The notes: generated by a model not told the origin, from the letters alone. Positions 9,631 to 19,282 are shown, numbered from the stretch's first letter. The stretch: 64,000 nucleotides of DNA from Ruminococcus sp. (GCA_029062165.1 JAIDQQ010000032.1:67806-131805); one strand, 5' to 3'. Made by a program: numbers and translations.

Positions 9631-10008
9631 TCAGTTTAATTTTCCGGTAATTTCAATGCCGTTATCGTAACCGAGTTCCATGCAAAGAGGTATCATATAA
9701 CCGTCAGTACTGTCGACATTGAAACATACTACAACGCCGTCTTCGTCGATATCGATATATGCACCGGTAATCTGAATGCAATCTGCAAGAAGTTCAGAAG
9801 CTCCGGAATAGTAACCGTTATCAGTGATAATCTCTGCGATTTTCTTTTTATTACGGTTAAGTTTATCGAGTTTCTGTGCAATCTCGCTGAAATTGTCCAT
9901 AATTTCGGATTCTTCCTCAACATAGAAACGTACAGTAACATTACGTTCCCATAGTTTATAGGATATTTCAAAAGCCTCTTCTTTTTCGTTGTACTTGATT
10001 TGTCCCAT
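9631..10008 (-). CDS. Hypothetical protein, 125 aa, between T-box leader and thrS
   Basis: ORF 18 bp upstream of thrS on the same strand; SD AAAGGAG. Confidence 0.65.
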   Translation of the reverse strand: MGQIKYNEKEEAFEISYKLWERNVTVRFYVEEESEIMDNFSEIAQKLDKLNRNKKKIAEIITDNGYYSGASELLADCIQITGAYIDIDEDGVVVCFNVDSTDGYMIPLCMELGYDNGIEITGKLN

Positions 10009-10040
10009 AGAATAAACTCCTTTCTGAAAAAATAATAAAA

Positions 10041-10265
10041 GTCCCTCATACCGTATGGTACAAGGGACGACTTTAAAACAACCGTGATTCCACCCTGATT
10101 CACATAGAAATAACTATGTCTCATTGTCTCTATAACGGGAGATACCGGCGTTTATTGGACGCTCTCCGAGGTGGTGTGCTGTACGCCTACCGCTGACCAC
10201 CTCACAGCTAACGGCGGTCTCTCTGGAAACGGTATCATGACGAAAAGCCTTCCTCATCACAGATT
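10041..10265 (-). ncRNA. T-box leader, probably Thr-specific
   Basis: Minus strand: TGTGATGAGGAAGG...CAGAGAG...CACCACCTCGGAGAG (Stem I-like), T-box bulge AGGGTGGAATCACGG (plus coordinates around 10082-10096), terminator GTCCCTTGTACC-ATAC-GGTATGAGGGAC-TTTTATT at 10041-10068. Followed by the thrS operon. Confidence 0.88.
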
Positions 10266-10341
10266 TCATTTATTGAAATAATAATATCACATAATTTCTG
10301 ATTTGTCAAGAGAAAATTTTTTGATAATTTATAAATTTTAA

Positions 10342-11730
10342 TTAGGAATTGTTTTTAATGTATTCGTCTATAGCGGTAGCGGAAGTCTTTCCAGCACCCA
10401 TAGCGAGTATGACAGTCGCCGCACCTGTAACGGCATCTCCACCGGCATATACGCCCTTTTTAGAAGTAAGACCGTTTTCGTCAGCGATTATACCGCCCCA
10501 TTTCTGCGTATCAAGTCCGGAAGTTGTAGACTTTATAAGCGGATTAGGTGAAGTTCCGATAGCCATTATAACGCTGTCCGTTTCGATTTCAAAGAATGCG
10601 TCCGGAACAGGTACAGGTTTAGCACGTCCGGAAGCGTCGGGTTCGGAGAGTTTCTGTTCCTGACATACTATACTTTTTACCCAACCTTTTTCGTCGGCTT
10701 TTATTTCTACAGGGTTGGTCAGGAATTTGAAAATAATACCTTCTTCCTTGGCGTGTTCGATTTCCTCGGCACGTGCCGGAAGTTCGTTTTCGGTACGTCT
10801 GTATACTACGTATACTTCCGCACCTAATCTCTTGGCACAACGTGCGGCGTCCATAGCGACGTTACCACCACCGACTATTACAGCTTTTCTGCCAGCCTGT
10901 ACAGGCGTTACGGCGTCGGGTTTGTACGCTTTCATGAGATTTATTCTTGTAAGAAATTCGTTGGCGGAGTATACACCGTTAAGATTTTCGCCCTTTATGT
11001 TCATGAAACGTGGCAGACCTGCTCCCGAACCTATGAAGATACTTTCAAAACCGTATTCTTCTATGAGTTCGTCAACGGATACTGTCTTGCCTACTACTGT
11101 ATTGGTTTCTATTTTAACGCCTAATTCTTTAAGACCGTCGATTTCTTTCTGTACGATTGATTTAGGAAGTCTGAACTCCGGAATACCATATGAGAGTACG
11201 CCACCGGCAACGTGTAAAGCTTCAAATATAGTGACATCGTAACCTTTTTTAGCTAAGTCACTGGCACAGGCAAGTCCTGACGGTCCTGAACCGATTACGG
11301 CTACTTTATGACCGTTTGAGACAGGTTTTTCAACAGGTTTTTCAGGTTGTGAGTTATGCCAGTCAGCGACGAATCTTTCAAGCCTGCCTATTGCAACCGG
11401 TTCGCCCTTTATACCACGTACACATTTGGCCTCACATTGATTTTCCTGCGGACATACTCTTCCGCATACAGCCGGAAGTGAACTCGATTCTGTGATTATT
11501 TTATAAGCCTGTTCAAAATTACCGTCTGCAACCTGTGCTATGAAATCCGGAATATTTATCTGTACCGGACAGCCACTTACACAAGGTTTATTTTTGCAGT
11601 GCAGACATCTTTTAGCTTCGTCAATAGCCTGTTCTTCGGTATATCCTAAAGCAACTTCCTTGAAATTTTTATTTCTTGCTTCCGGATGCTGTACAGGCAT
11701 TTCGTTCTTTTTTAAAGACATATTAGCCAT
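10342..11730 (-). CDS. NADPH-dependent glutamate synthase small subunit-like / NfnB subunit
   Basis: CLHCKNKPCVSGCPVQINIPDFI, IGSGPSGLACASDLAKKGYDVTIFEA, VGGGNVAMDAARCAKRLGA. Start at 11730 overlaps the upstream ORF by 8 nt. Confidence 0.9.
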   Translation of the reverse strand: MANMSLKKNEMPVQHPEARNKNFKEVALGYTEEQAIDEAKRCLHCKNKPCVSGCPVQINIPDFIAQVADGNFEQAYKIITESSSLPAVCGRVCPQENQCEAKCVRGIKGEPVAIGRLERFVADWHNSQPEKPVEKPVSNGHKVAVIGSGPSGLACASDLAKKGYDVTIFEALHVAGGVLSYGIPEFRLPKSIVQKEIDGLKELGVKIETNTVVGKTVSVDELIEEYGFESIFIGSGAGLPRFMNIKGENLNGVYSANEFLTRINLMKAYKPDAVTPVQAGRKAVIVGGGNVAMDAARCAKRLGAEVYVVYRRTENELPARAEEIEHAKEEGIIFKFLTNPVEIKADEKGWVKSIVCQEQKLSEPDASGRAKPVPVPDAFFEIETDSVIMAIGTSPNPLIKSTTSGLDTQKWGGIIADENGLTSKKGVYAGGDAVTGAATVILAMGAGKTSATAIDEYIKNNS

Positions 11731-12571
11731 TGTTTTCAACCTCCCTGAAAAGATTACAAGTATCTTCATGTGTTCTGCGTTCAAACGGTCTGTACATTGC
11801 ACTACGAGCCATAGCCTCATCAAAATCTATAAGATGACCGTCAAATTCAGGACCGTCAACGCAGGCGAATTTTGTTTCACCGCCGACTGTCAGACGACAA
11901 CCACCACACATACCAGTACCGTCAATCATAATCGGATTCATTGAAGCAACTGTCGGAATATCGTAATTTTTCGTAAGCTGACAGACAAATTTCATCATTA
12001 TAAGCGGACCTATTGTTATGACACGGTCATATTTTTCGCCACTCTCGATAAGTTTCTTGAGAGCGTCAGTAACAAGACCCTTTTCACCGGCTGAACCGTC
12101 ATCTGACATAAGCACAAACTTTGTACTTGCGTTTCTGAACTCATCTTCAAGAATAACTAAATCTTTGTTTCTGAAACCTACTACTGAATGCACTTCAACG
12201 CCCAGTTCGTGAAGTTTTTTCGCTACAGGATAGGCAATAGCACAGCCTACACCACCACCGACTACAGCTACTTTTTTAAGACCGTCAGTTTCGGTAGCTT
12301 TGCCTAATGGTCCTACAAAATCCTGAAGACAGTCGCCGACGTTCATATGATTGAGTTTTTCTGTAGTAGCTCCGACAATCTGGAATATTATTGTTACAGT
12401 ACCGGCTTCACGGTCAAAATCTGCTATTGTAAGCGGAATACGTTCGCCGTCCTCGTCGGTACGGAGAATTATAAACTGACCTGGTTCGCATTTTCTGGCG
12501 ACTTTCGGAGCGTTTATTTTCATAAGGGTAACAGTAGGGTTCAGACTTTTCTTTTCTGAAATTTCAAACAT
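11723..12571 (-). CDS. Ferredoxin-NADP+ reductase subunit alpha / NfnA-like
   Basis: FAD/NAD-binding reductase domain, GVGCAIAYPVAKKL, and C-terminal iron-sulfur motif MIDGTGMCGGCRLTVGGETKFACVDGPEFDGHLIDF. Confidence 0.9.
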   Translation of the reverse strand: MFEISEKKSLNPTVTLMKINAPKVARKCEPGQFIILRTDEDGERIPLTIADFDREAGTVTIIFQIVGATTEKLNHMNVGDCLQDFVGPLGKATETDGLKKVAVVGGGVGCAIAYPVAKKLHELGVEVHSVVGFRNKDLVILEDEFRNASTKFVLMSDDGSAGEKGLVTDALKKLIESGEKYDRVITIGPLIMMKFVCQLTKNYDIPTVASMNPIMIDGTGMCGGCRLTVGGETKFACVDGPEFDGHLIDFDEAMARSAMYRPFERRTHEDTCNLFREVENNG

Positions 12572-12649
12572 AAAAATTTTCCTTTCTTACAGACTTTTTA
12601 TTTACATACTTTTTAAATTATATCACAGAAAAAACGGTATGTCAATATA

Positions 12650-13600
12650 TTACCTGTATTCCGTGAAAGCTGTTTCGTTACGGACTTCATAGAATTTGTT
12701 TATAAGTTCAATTTCTATACCGGAAAGTTTATGACCGTTTGAATATATAAGTAAATCTATGAAATGATTGTCACGGAAATTACATTTTCTTTGTACGAGA
12801 TTATATTTACCGCACAGACTTTCAGGCACAGGCGAATCCAGCATAAACGACTGCGGGACGGTCAGCAGGAAATCCAATGCACTTCCACGGTCATAAAGAC
12901 ACAGTTTTCTGTATGGTATATCTGCCGGACGGTTTTCGGCGAAAAGTTTTTCGACTGCTCCCGAAACATATGGTATGGAATCATCACCCTGTGTGAGTTC
13001 GATATACTTACATGACAGGTCAGAATAAGAAATATTTTCCTTTTTGGCTTCGGGATGTTCGGCAGACATTACCGCCAGCATTTCAAATTCCCGTAGTAAC
13101 TGACTTTTTATACCTTTTTCGTCAAGGAAATCCATAAAATACTTTTCGTGTGCAGTATTGAAGCGTATTATACCAAAATCGTAACTGTTTTCACGGACGT
13201 TTTCTATAGTACGGAGGGAATTTGTCTCACAGAAATACACTTCCATATCGTCAGGTATTTTTGTAGTAGCGATATATTCAGAAAAAGCCTTTGAAATATA
13301 ACTGGTACGGGGTACAGATATACGGAGATTTGTATTTCTTAGTTTTTCGGGAGAATGTATAGCTTCCATATTGTTAATCTGTATCAGTATCTGTTTAGCA
13401 TAGCCGAGGAATTTCAAGCCCTGCTCCGTCGGGATTACGCCCTTTGAAGTACGTCGGAATATGGTTATTCCGAGAGTGTTTTCAAGTTCCTTAATAGCCT
13501 TACTTAAGTTAGGCTGTGCCATGTATAGATTTTCGGCAGCTTGTGTGATTGAACGTGTTTTTTCAATTTCCACTGCATATCTGAAATGAAGTGTATTCAT
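12650..13600 (-). CDS. LysR-family transcriptional regulator
   Basis: N-terminal HTH FRYAVEIEKTRSITQAAENLYMAQPNLSKAIKELENTLGITIFRRTSKG. Confidence 0.92.
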   Translation of the reverse strand: MNTLHFRYAVEIEKTRSITQAAENLYMAQPNLSKAIKELENTLGITIFRRTSKGVIPTEQGLKFLGYAKQILIQINNMEAIHSPEKLRNTNLRISVPRTSYISKAFSEYIATTKIPDDMEVYFCETNSLRTIENVRENSYDFGIIRFNTAHEKYFMDFLDEKGIKSQLLREFEMLAVMSAEHPEAKKENISYSDLSCKYIELTQGDDSIPYVSGAVEKLFAENRPADIPYRKLCLYDRGSALDFLLTVPQSFMLDSPVPESLCGKYNLVQRKCNFRDNHFIDLLIYSNGHKLSGIEIELINKFYEVRNETAFTEYR

Positions 13601-13615
13601 GTGATTACCTCCTCA

Positions 13616-14278
13616 TTATTGTTTTTTTACTTCCTCTACATAATAGTGACGTACTTTTTTCTTTTCGGGTACTTCCGGAGCAGGTTCGGGAACTGGTTCA
13701 GGTTCAGGGGGTATGAAATCGCTTTCCGGAATTTCCTTTACAGGTCTGCACGGATTTCCGACGGCAACAACTCCTGACGGTATATCCTTAGTAACGACGC
13801 TACCGCCACCGATTACGACGTTATCGCCGATAGTTACACCAGGCATTACACAGACGTTTCCGCCAAACCATACGTTACTGCCGACTTTTATCGGTTTTGC
13901 GTATTCGAGACCGGCATTTCTTGTAGGATAGTCGAGAGGGTGACCAGCCGTATAGAATCCACAGTTAGGACCTATGAATATGTTATCACCGAAAATTACT
14001 TCTGCACAGTCTATTATTACGAGGTTGTGATTTGAGTAGAAATTATCACCAAGCATTATATTATATCCGTAATCGCAGAAAAAATCCGGTTCAATCCACG
14101 TATTTTCGCCCTTGAATGCTATAATACGGCTTAATAGTCTTTCTTTCTTCTGAAAGTCGTTGTAAGTTGCGGAATTATATTCGATACACAGTTTCTTGAC
14201 GTTTATTCTTTCGGCGACAAGTTCCTTGTCGTTGCCGTTATAGAGTTCACCGGCTTGTTGTTTTTCCTTTTCGGTCAT
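13616..14278 (-). CDS. Sugar O-acetyltransferase (maltose acetyltransferase-like, left-handed beta-helix) with Pro/Glu-rich C-terminal tail
   Basis: Hexapeptide repeats IFIGPNCGFYTAGHPLDYPTRN...VWFGGNVCVMPGVTIGDNVVIGGGSVV; tail PPEPEPVPEPAPEVPEKKK. Confidence 0.9.
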   Translation of the reverse strand: MTEKEKQQAGELYNGNDKELVAERINVKKLCIEYNSATYNDFQKKERLLSRIIAFKGENTWIEPDFFCDYGYNIMLGDNFYSNHNLVIIDCAEVIFGDNIFIGPNCGFYTAGHPLDYPTRNAGLEYAKPIKVGSNVWFGGNVCVMPGVTIGDNVVIGGGSVVTKDIPSGVVAVGNPCRPVKEIPESDFIPPEPEPVPEPAPEVPEKKKVRHYYVEEVKKQ

Positions 14279-14290
14279 ATGGATTCTCCT

Positions 14291-15478
14291 TTACATTTTA
14301 CTGCCTTTACTTCCTTTAGCTCCGAAACTACCGCCGGAAGCAAGGATATTTGTATCAAATGAGTAGTTGATTTTTTCGCCCATTCTGTAGCGTTTCAGCG
14401 AAAGCTGTATTAATTTTTCGAGTAACTCCGGATATTTCAGCCCTTTAGGTTGCCACAGATAGAATGCAAGCGAACCAGGGATTGTATTTATTTCGTTTAT
14501 GTAGATTTTGTTATCATTCATATCTATCATAAAGTCAATACGTGTTACGCCGTTACAGCCGAGATAGCGGAACGCCTCTACAGCAGTTTTGCGTATAAAT
14601 TCGTCCTGTTCCGGTGTGATGTCAGCCGGAATTTTCCTTGTGAGACTTGCCATACCTTTACTCTTACCACCGTCAAGATACTTCCGTTCATAACTTAAAA
14701 TATCGTCACTGCTTGCCTGTATGGGTTCTTCACATACCGACGCTTCAGCAGATTCGCTGTCACCGACGACTGAACAGTTTATTTCCTTAAGATTCACTAC
14801 AGCCGGTTCTACAAGTATTCTGTCTGCAAAATCGAAGGCATTTTCCATAGACTTTATTAAACCGTCTCTGTCATTAGCTTTCGAGATACCAACGCTTGAC
14901 CCTAAATTTATAGGCTTTACGATTACCGGATAGCCAAATTTCTTTTCAACTTTATCGACGCATTCTTCTATCCTGTCAATTTCAAAAGAGGAAAAACGGC
15001 AACAGTCAAGCACAGGGAATCCGGCATCTTTGAGTAAAATTTTCATAACGAATTTATCCATACCCACGGCAGAAGCAAGAACGTCACAGCCCACATAGGG
15101 AATATCAAGTGTCTGTAAATAGCCCTGTAAAGCACCGTCCTCAACATTAGTACCGTGGACTATAGGGAATGCTATGTCAACGTCTGAAATAAGGTTTGAA
15201 CCGAATTTTTTCATTTTCTGTCTGATTAACTGGACTTTTCCCTCACTTCTCACGAAAACACAGGCAGTACACTCTTTGAGTAATTCCGGAATGTTTTTGT
15301 AAGAATTTATATCGAAAAGTTTTTCACCGGTCCAGAACTCGTTCTGTTTTGTCATATAGACCGGTATTATATTATATTTTTCCTTGTTGATACTGGTCAT
15401 AGCCTGCACGGCTGATATGACTGATACTTCATGTTCTACGGATTTTCCGCCGAAAAGTACGGCAAGATTGATTTTCAT
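14291..15478 (-). CDS. ddl: D-alanine--D-alanine ligase family
   Basis: LFGGKSVEHEVSVISAVQAM, omega-loop region SYERKYLDGGKSKGMAS, INEINTIPGSLAFYLW. Confidence 0.92.
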   Translation of the reverse strand: MKINLAVLFGGKSVEHEVSVISAVQAMTSINKEKYNIIPVYMTKQNEFWTGEKLFDINSYKNIPELLKECTACVFVRSEGKVQLIRQKMKKFGSNLISDVDIAFPIVHGTNVEDGALQGYLQTLDIPYVGCDVLASAVGMDKFVMKILLKDAGFPVLDCCRFSSFEIDRIEECVDKVEKKFGYPVIVKPINLGSSVGISKANDRDGLIKSMENAFDFADRILVEPAVVNLKEINCSVVGDSESAEASVCEEPIQASSDDILSYERKYLDGGKSKGMASLTRKIPADITPEQDEFIRKTAVEAFRYLGCNGVTRIDFMIDMNDNKIYINEINTIPGSLAFYLWQPKGLKYPELLEKLIQLSLKRYRMGEKINYSFDTNILASGGSFGAKGSKGSKM

Positions 15479-15496
15479 AAATAAAAAACTCCTTTT

Positions 15497-17101
15497 TTAA
15501 TAATTATCGGGTAAATCGTTTTCAAGAAGAACTATTTTTTTCTTGTCAGTCCTGTAAGCGTTTACTTTTGCGATAGCCTCGTTGAGACCGTCCGCCACAT
15601 AGACGTTATCCATATTATAGCCGGTAGATTTTATACCGTTATATATTGGAACTGTCTGATTTTTCCCTACAAGTACGATATAGTCACAGGCTTTTGAAGC
15701 CTCAACACCGAACTCAAAATTTAATTCTTCCTGTTTAGCACCTAATTCAACCATACCAGGTGTGACAAGTATTCTGCAAGCGTCGAAAAGTCCGAGGACT
15801 TCGAGAGCAGCACGACAACCATTAGGATTAGAGTTATAGGCATCGTCGATAAATGTCACATTACCGCCCTTGTCGAGAAGTTGAAGTCTGTGCGGTACGG
15901 GCGATATTTTTCTTACTGGAAGTAATAATTTTTCAAGCGGTACGCCGATACCGTGACAATATGCAATAGCTCCGAGGACGTTCTGTACGTTATGTTCGCC
16001 TAATAACTTCATAGTAAAGCGACAGTTTTCACCGGTTGGAGTTGTTACAGTAAATTCCGTACCTCTGTCCGATACAGAAATATCACTTGCACGATAGTCA
16101 TTATGTTTTTTAAGTCCGTATAAAAATACGTTTTTGTATTGCGGAGCTTTTTTCATGATTAAGTCGTTATCGCCGTTCAGATATATTTTTCCGCCGACTG
16201 CCTGAACACTGTCAGCGAGTTCAAACTTAGTATTTAATATATTGTCAATTGAACCGAATGTTTCAAGATGTTGTTCGCCGACAGATGTTATAATAGCGTC
16301 ATGTGGGTGAGCGATTTCACATAATTCGCCGATTTCATGAACACGTCTCGCACCCATTTCGCAAATGAAATACTCGTGCGTAGGCTTCAGGTGCTGACGT
16401 ACTGTAATAGTAACGCCCATAGGTGTATTGAAACTTTCCGGAGTTTTCAGGGTATTATATTGCGAACTCAACAGTTCACTGAGGTAGAATTTCATACTGG
16501 TTTTGCCGTAACTTCCTGTGATTCCTATTTTGTGGAGGTCAGGCATATCGGCGAGAATACGTTTAGCGTCGTTGATGTACCAGTGTTGTATATACGTTTC
16601 AATGGGCTTGTTTATCAGATTCGACAGCGGAGCAAGTAACGGTGTCAAATATAATGCGGAGTTCACCATAATAAACGGCAGAATATTAGTAAAAGGTTTC
16701 CAGCAGATAGGGATTTCCGGTTTTGTACTGCCGGAAATCGTCGCAATAGCGTACATAATTCCCACCAGTATGAAGAAAGTAGTCAGCATTCTGTCGACAC
16801 GGGCGGTATATTTCAACGGTTTCTTGAATTTCTTCGAGGGTTTATTCAGTACCGCAAATAATATATTCATAACCGCAAAGACTATCAGCAACGGTATGTT
16901 ATGACTGGTAGCAAATAATATGAACTGTCCGGCAAATAGTACAATCGGGAAAATATATCTTTTAAAGTTCTTTTTCATCCACCACGAATGTTCAGGGGTT
17001 TTGTAGCCATTGAGTTGCAACATATGGAACTCACGCAGACCGAAAAATATAATCCCGATAAGCGTTATAACAGCGTATATGCAGAAAAATAAAGTATACA
17101 T
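15497..17101 (-). CDS. MurF-like Mur ligase with N-terminal multi-TM membrane domain
   Basis: P-loop GITGSYGKTSMKFYL, IDDAYNSNPNGCRAALEVL; about 190 aa hydrophobic N-terminal region. Confidence 0.88.
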   Translation of the reverse strand: MYTLFFCIYAVITLIGIIFFGLREFHMLQLNGYKTPEHSWWMKKNFKRYIFPIVLFAGQFILFATSHNIPLLIVFAVMNILFAVLNKPSKKFKKPLKYTARVDRMLTTFFILVGIMYAIATISGSTKPEIPICWKPFTNILPFIMVNSALYLTPLLAPLSNLINKPIETYIQHWYINDAKRILADMPDLHKIGITGSYGKTSMKFYLSELLSSQYNTLKTPESFNTPMGVTITVRQHLKPTHEYFICEMGARRVHEIGELCEIAHPHDAIITSVGEQHLETFGSIDNILNTKFELADSVQAVGGKIYLNGDNDLIMKKAPQYKNVFLYGLKKHNDYRASDISVSDRGTEFTVTTPTGENCRFTMKLLGEHNVQNVLGAIAYCHGIGVPLEKLLLPVRKISPVPHRLQLLDKGGNVTFIDDAYNSNPNGCRAALEVLGLFDACRILVTPGMVELGAKQEELNFEFGVEASKACDYIVLVGKNQTVPIYNGIKSTGYNMDNVYVADGLNEAIAKVNAYRTDKKKIVLLENDLPDNY

Positions 17102-17670
17102 TAAGTAATCTCCTTGTATTTTTTAAAGGGTTTGTTAAGGGTAACGGCGAGAACGACAAGCAAAGGTGTCATATATAGTACGGAATTGACTATCATGTAA
17201 GGAATATAATTCTCAAACCAGTATGGGTTCATATCCTGACCGCATTTACAAGGTACTTCGTCATAACTCCAGAAAACACTTATCCGGAATATAACAGCGG
17301 TCAGAATAAAGAATGTTATCATTATTTTACGTGTCCGGACGGTATTTTCAAGACGTTTCCGGAAAGGTCTGTTAATAAGTGCTATTATTATGTTGCCAAT
17401 CTGAAATATAAAAATCATATTGTCAACATAGTAAATTGTTTTATCGTTTGTCGCAAGCATGATAATCTGTACTATAAACAGTGCTGACGGAAATATATAT
17501 CTCCTGAAGTTTTTCCCGATATTACGGGCGTATTCAGAAATATTGTAATCAGCTTCCTGAAAAAAATGTAACTCCCTCTTTAAGTATGAAACTATTCCCA
17601 TAAACGTTATAAGGGCGTATATACAGAAAATAATCATACCTGCTATAAATTTCTGTTTTTCTATCGACAT
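17101..17670 (-). CDS. Stand-alone membrane protein paralogous to the membrane domain of the adjacent MurF-like protein
   Basis: IIFCIYALITFMGIVSYLKRELHFFQ...KNFRRYIFPSALF...PYMIVNSVLYMTPLLVVLAVTLNKP aligns with MurF-like CIYAVITLIGIIFFGLREFHMLQ...KNFKRYIFPIVLF...PFIMVNSALYLTPLLAPLSNLINKP. Stop/start overlap TAATG. Confidence 0.85.
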   Translation of the reverse strand: MSIEKQKFIAGMIIFCIYALITFMGIVSYLKRELHFFQEADYNISEYARNIGKNFRRYIFPSALFIVQIIMLATNDKTIYYVDNMIFIFQIGNIIIALINRPFRKRLENTVRTRKIMITFFILTAVIFRISVFWSYDEVPCKCGQDMNPYWFENYIPYMIVNSVLYMTPLLVVLAVTLNKPFKKYKEIT

Positions 17671-17675
17671 TCTTT

Positions 17676-18449
17676 TTACTCCTCAATCTTCATGAACGAA
17701 CACATTACACGGTTGAATGTGTATTGCTGTTCCAAAAACGAATAGTGTCCGGCGTTTTCCAGCTTGACCAGTCCAGAATCTTTTATTAATTTTTCCATTT
17801 TTTCGCCGTCAGAAAGAGGTGTAGCGGTATCGTTCACGCCCCATACAAGCAACGTCGGGCATTTTATGTTAGGTATTAACGGCTCTAAATCTTCGTTGAC
17901 TACCTTTACAAGTACCTGTCGCATTAACGGTGAGGCGGCGGCATAATCGGCACTACCCATTTTCTTACGGAAGTTTTCAAGAGCGTCGGGGGCTATTTTC
18001 TGTACAAGTCCGTTAGAAAGTATTGCCTTTCCGAATTTGTAGTAGTAAGTCCGGAAACTCTTTTTATTCGATTTAGGGGGCATAATTCCGGCACTGTCGA
18101 CGAGTATCACTTTACTTATCCGGAATGGTAAATTTTCACGGCTGTTAAGTTTAATAATTACACGTCCGCCGAAAGAATGTCCTAAGAACATGATTTCTTT
18201 ATTGTCGTAGTCTTTGAGGAAATCAATTACAAAGTCAACGTAATCGTCCACACACCATGCCGACGGTGGTTCCTGACTTTCACCAAATCCGGGCATATCC
18301 ATAGCCACGACGGTATATTTTCTTGAAAGTAATTCGATAAGGTTTGCGAAAAGTTTTATATTACTTCCCCAGCCGTGAAGAAGTACTATCAAATCGCCTG
18401 AACCTTTCTGTTCATAATTTATCCTGATATTGTTTACTGTTTTGTACAT
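17676..18449 (-). CDS. Alpha/beta hydrolase
   Basis: VLLHGWGSN, FLGHSFGGRV nucleophile elbow, LVWGVNDTATPL, NAGHYSFLEQ. Confidence 0.92.
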   Translation of the reverse strand: MYKTVNNIRINYEQKGSGDLIVLLHGWGSNIKLFANLIELLSRKYTVVAMDMPGFGESQEPPSAWCVDDYVDFVIDFLKDYDNKEIMFLGHSFGGRVIIKLNSRENLPFRISKVILVDSAGIMPPKSNKKSFRTYYYKFGKAILSNGLVQKIAPDALENFRKKMGSADYAAASPLMRQVLVKVVNEDLEPLIPNIKCPTLLVWGVNDTATPLSDGEKMEKLIKDSGLVKLENAGHYSFLEQQYTFNRVMCSFMKIEE

Positions 18450-18612
18450 TGGTTATCTCCATATAGTTTATTTTAAGGCATTTATACTTTATACGCAGAA
18501 AAGCCTGTCAATATGCTGACAGATTAATTATATCATGCATGGAAATCAATGTCAATCAACAATGATACAGAAAATATCCTGTTTTTGACGCTGAATATGT
18601 GGAAAATTTCCG

Positions 18613-19146
18613 TCAGAAGCCTAATTCTTCGTAATCTTCTCTGGTAAAGCGGTGATATGTTATGTGTAAATGACCGTCAATTTCTTCCTCGACGGTCAGG
18701 CAGTATAAGTATTTGTCGGGTATACCGTCGGCGAAATATACGAGATAATTGAACTCGTCATTATTTTTTTCTTCAATGATTACGTTACTGGAATACTTTC
18801 TGAATACGGAAAAAACTTCCTCAACGGAAACTCCATGATTCCGGATAGTATTTATAAATTCCGTAAGAAATTCATATCCGCCGAGACTGTTAATATAAGA
18901 TGTTCCGGTAGCTGATACTGTCACACAGTAACCGTCTTTTATTTCACGGAAAGTAACATCACCGAGGGTATCACGGACTGTTTCCGGAAATTTTCCGAGA
19001 GCGTTTTTTATGTTGTCAGTCCGGAGCAGGTTTTTCAGCGAATTTTCCGTATAATTCAGGCTGATAGGTCTGTTATCGAATCCGAGTTTTATCTGTGCTT
19101 CCTTGATGTTGTCGGTGATATTTTTTTCAAGTTTTTCAAAATTCAT
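18613..19146 (-). CDS. Hypothetical protein, tentatively DUF3877-like
   Basis: MNFEKLEKNITDNIKEAQIKLGF...; family guess only. Confidence 0.55.
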   Translation of the reverse strand: MNFEKLEKNITDNIKEAQIKLGFDNRPISLNYTENSLKNLLRTDNIKNALGKFPETVRDTLGDVTFREIKDGYCVTVSATGTSYINSLGGYEFLTEFINTIRNHGVSVEEVFSVFRKYSSNVIIEEKNNDEFNYLVYFADGIPDKYLYCLTVEEEIDGHLHITYHRFTREDYEELGF

Positions 19147-19230
19147 ATAAAAAAATCCTCCTTTTTACAGATTATATTATAGCACGGTTTTCGGGATTAT
19201 TCAACCATTAAAATTAATTTTTTTATAATA

Positions 19231-19268
19231 AAAAGCTCCCTGTTTTCAGAAAACAGAGAGTTTTTTAT
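19231..19268 (-). terminator. Rho-independent terminator downstream of GH5
   Basis: CTCTCTGTTTT-ctg-AAAACAGGGAG stem on minus strand with A/T flanks. Confidence 0.7.
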
Positions 19269-19282
19269 TTTTTTAATTCAGT

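Noticed and set aside
9729-10124. 131-aa minus-strand ORF overlapping the T-box and the 125-aa gene
   Set aside because: Runs through the T-box structure and is in a different frame from the supported 9631-10008 ORF.
10715-11242. 175-aa plus-strand ORF opposite the NfnB/GltD gene
   Set aside because: Antisense shadow; Ser/Pro-rich composition typical of complementary frames.
12650-18449. VanI/VanG-type glycopeptide resistance operon
   Set aside because: MurF plus Ddl is suggestive, but there is no VanX, VanW, VanRS or VanH-like gene, and the Ddl omega loop has the KY of D-Ala-D-Ala ligases rather than the VanA-type His.
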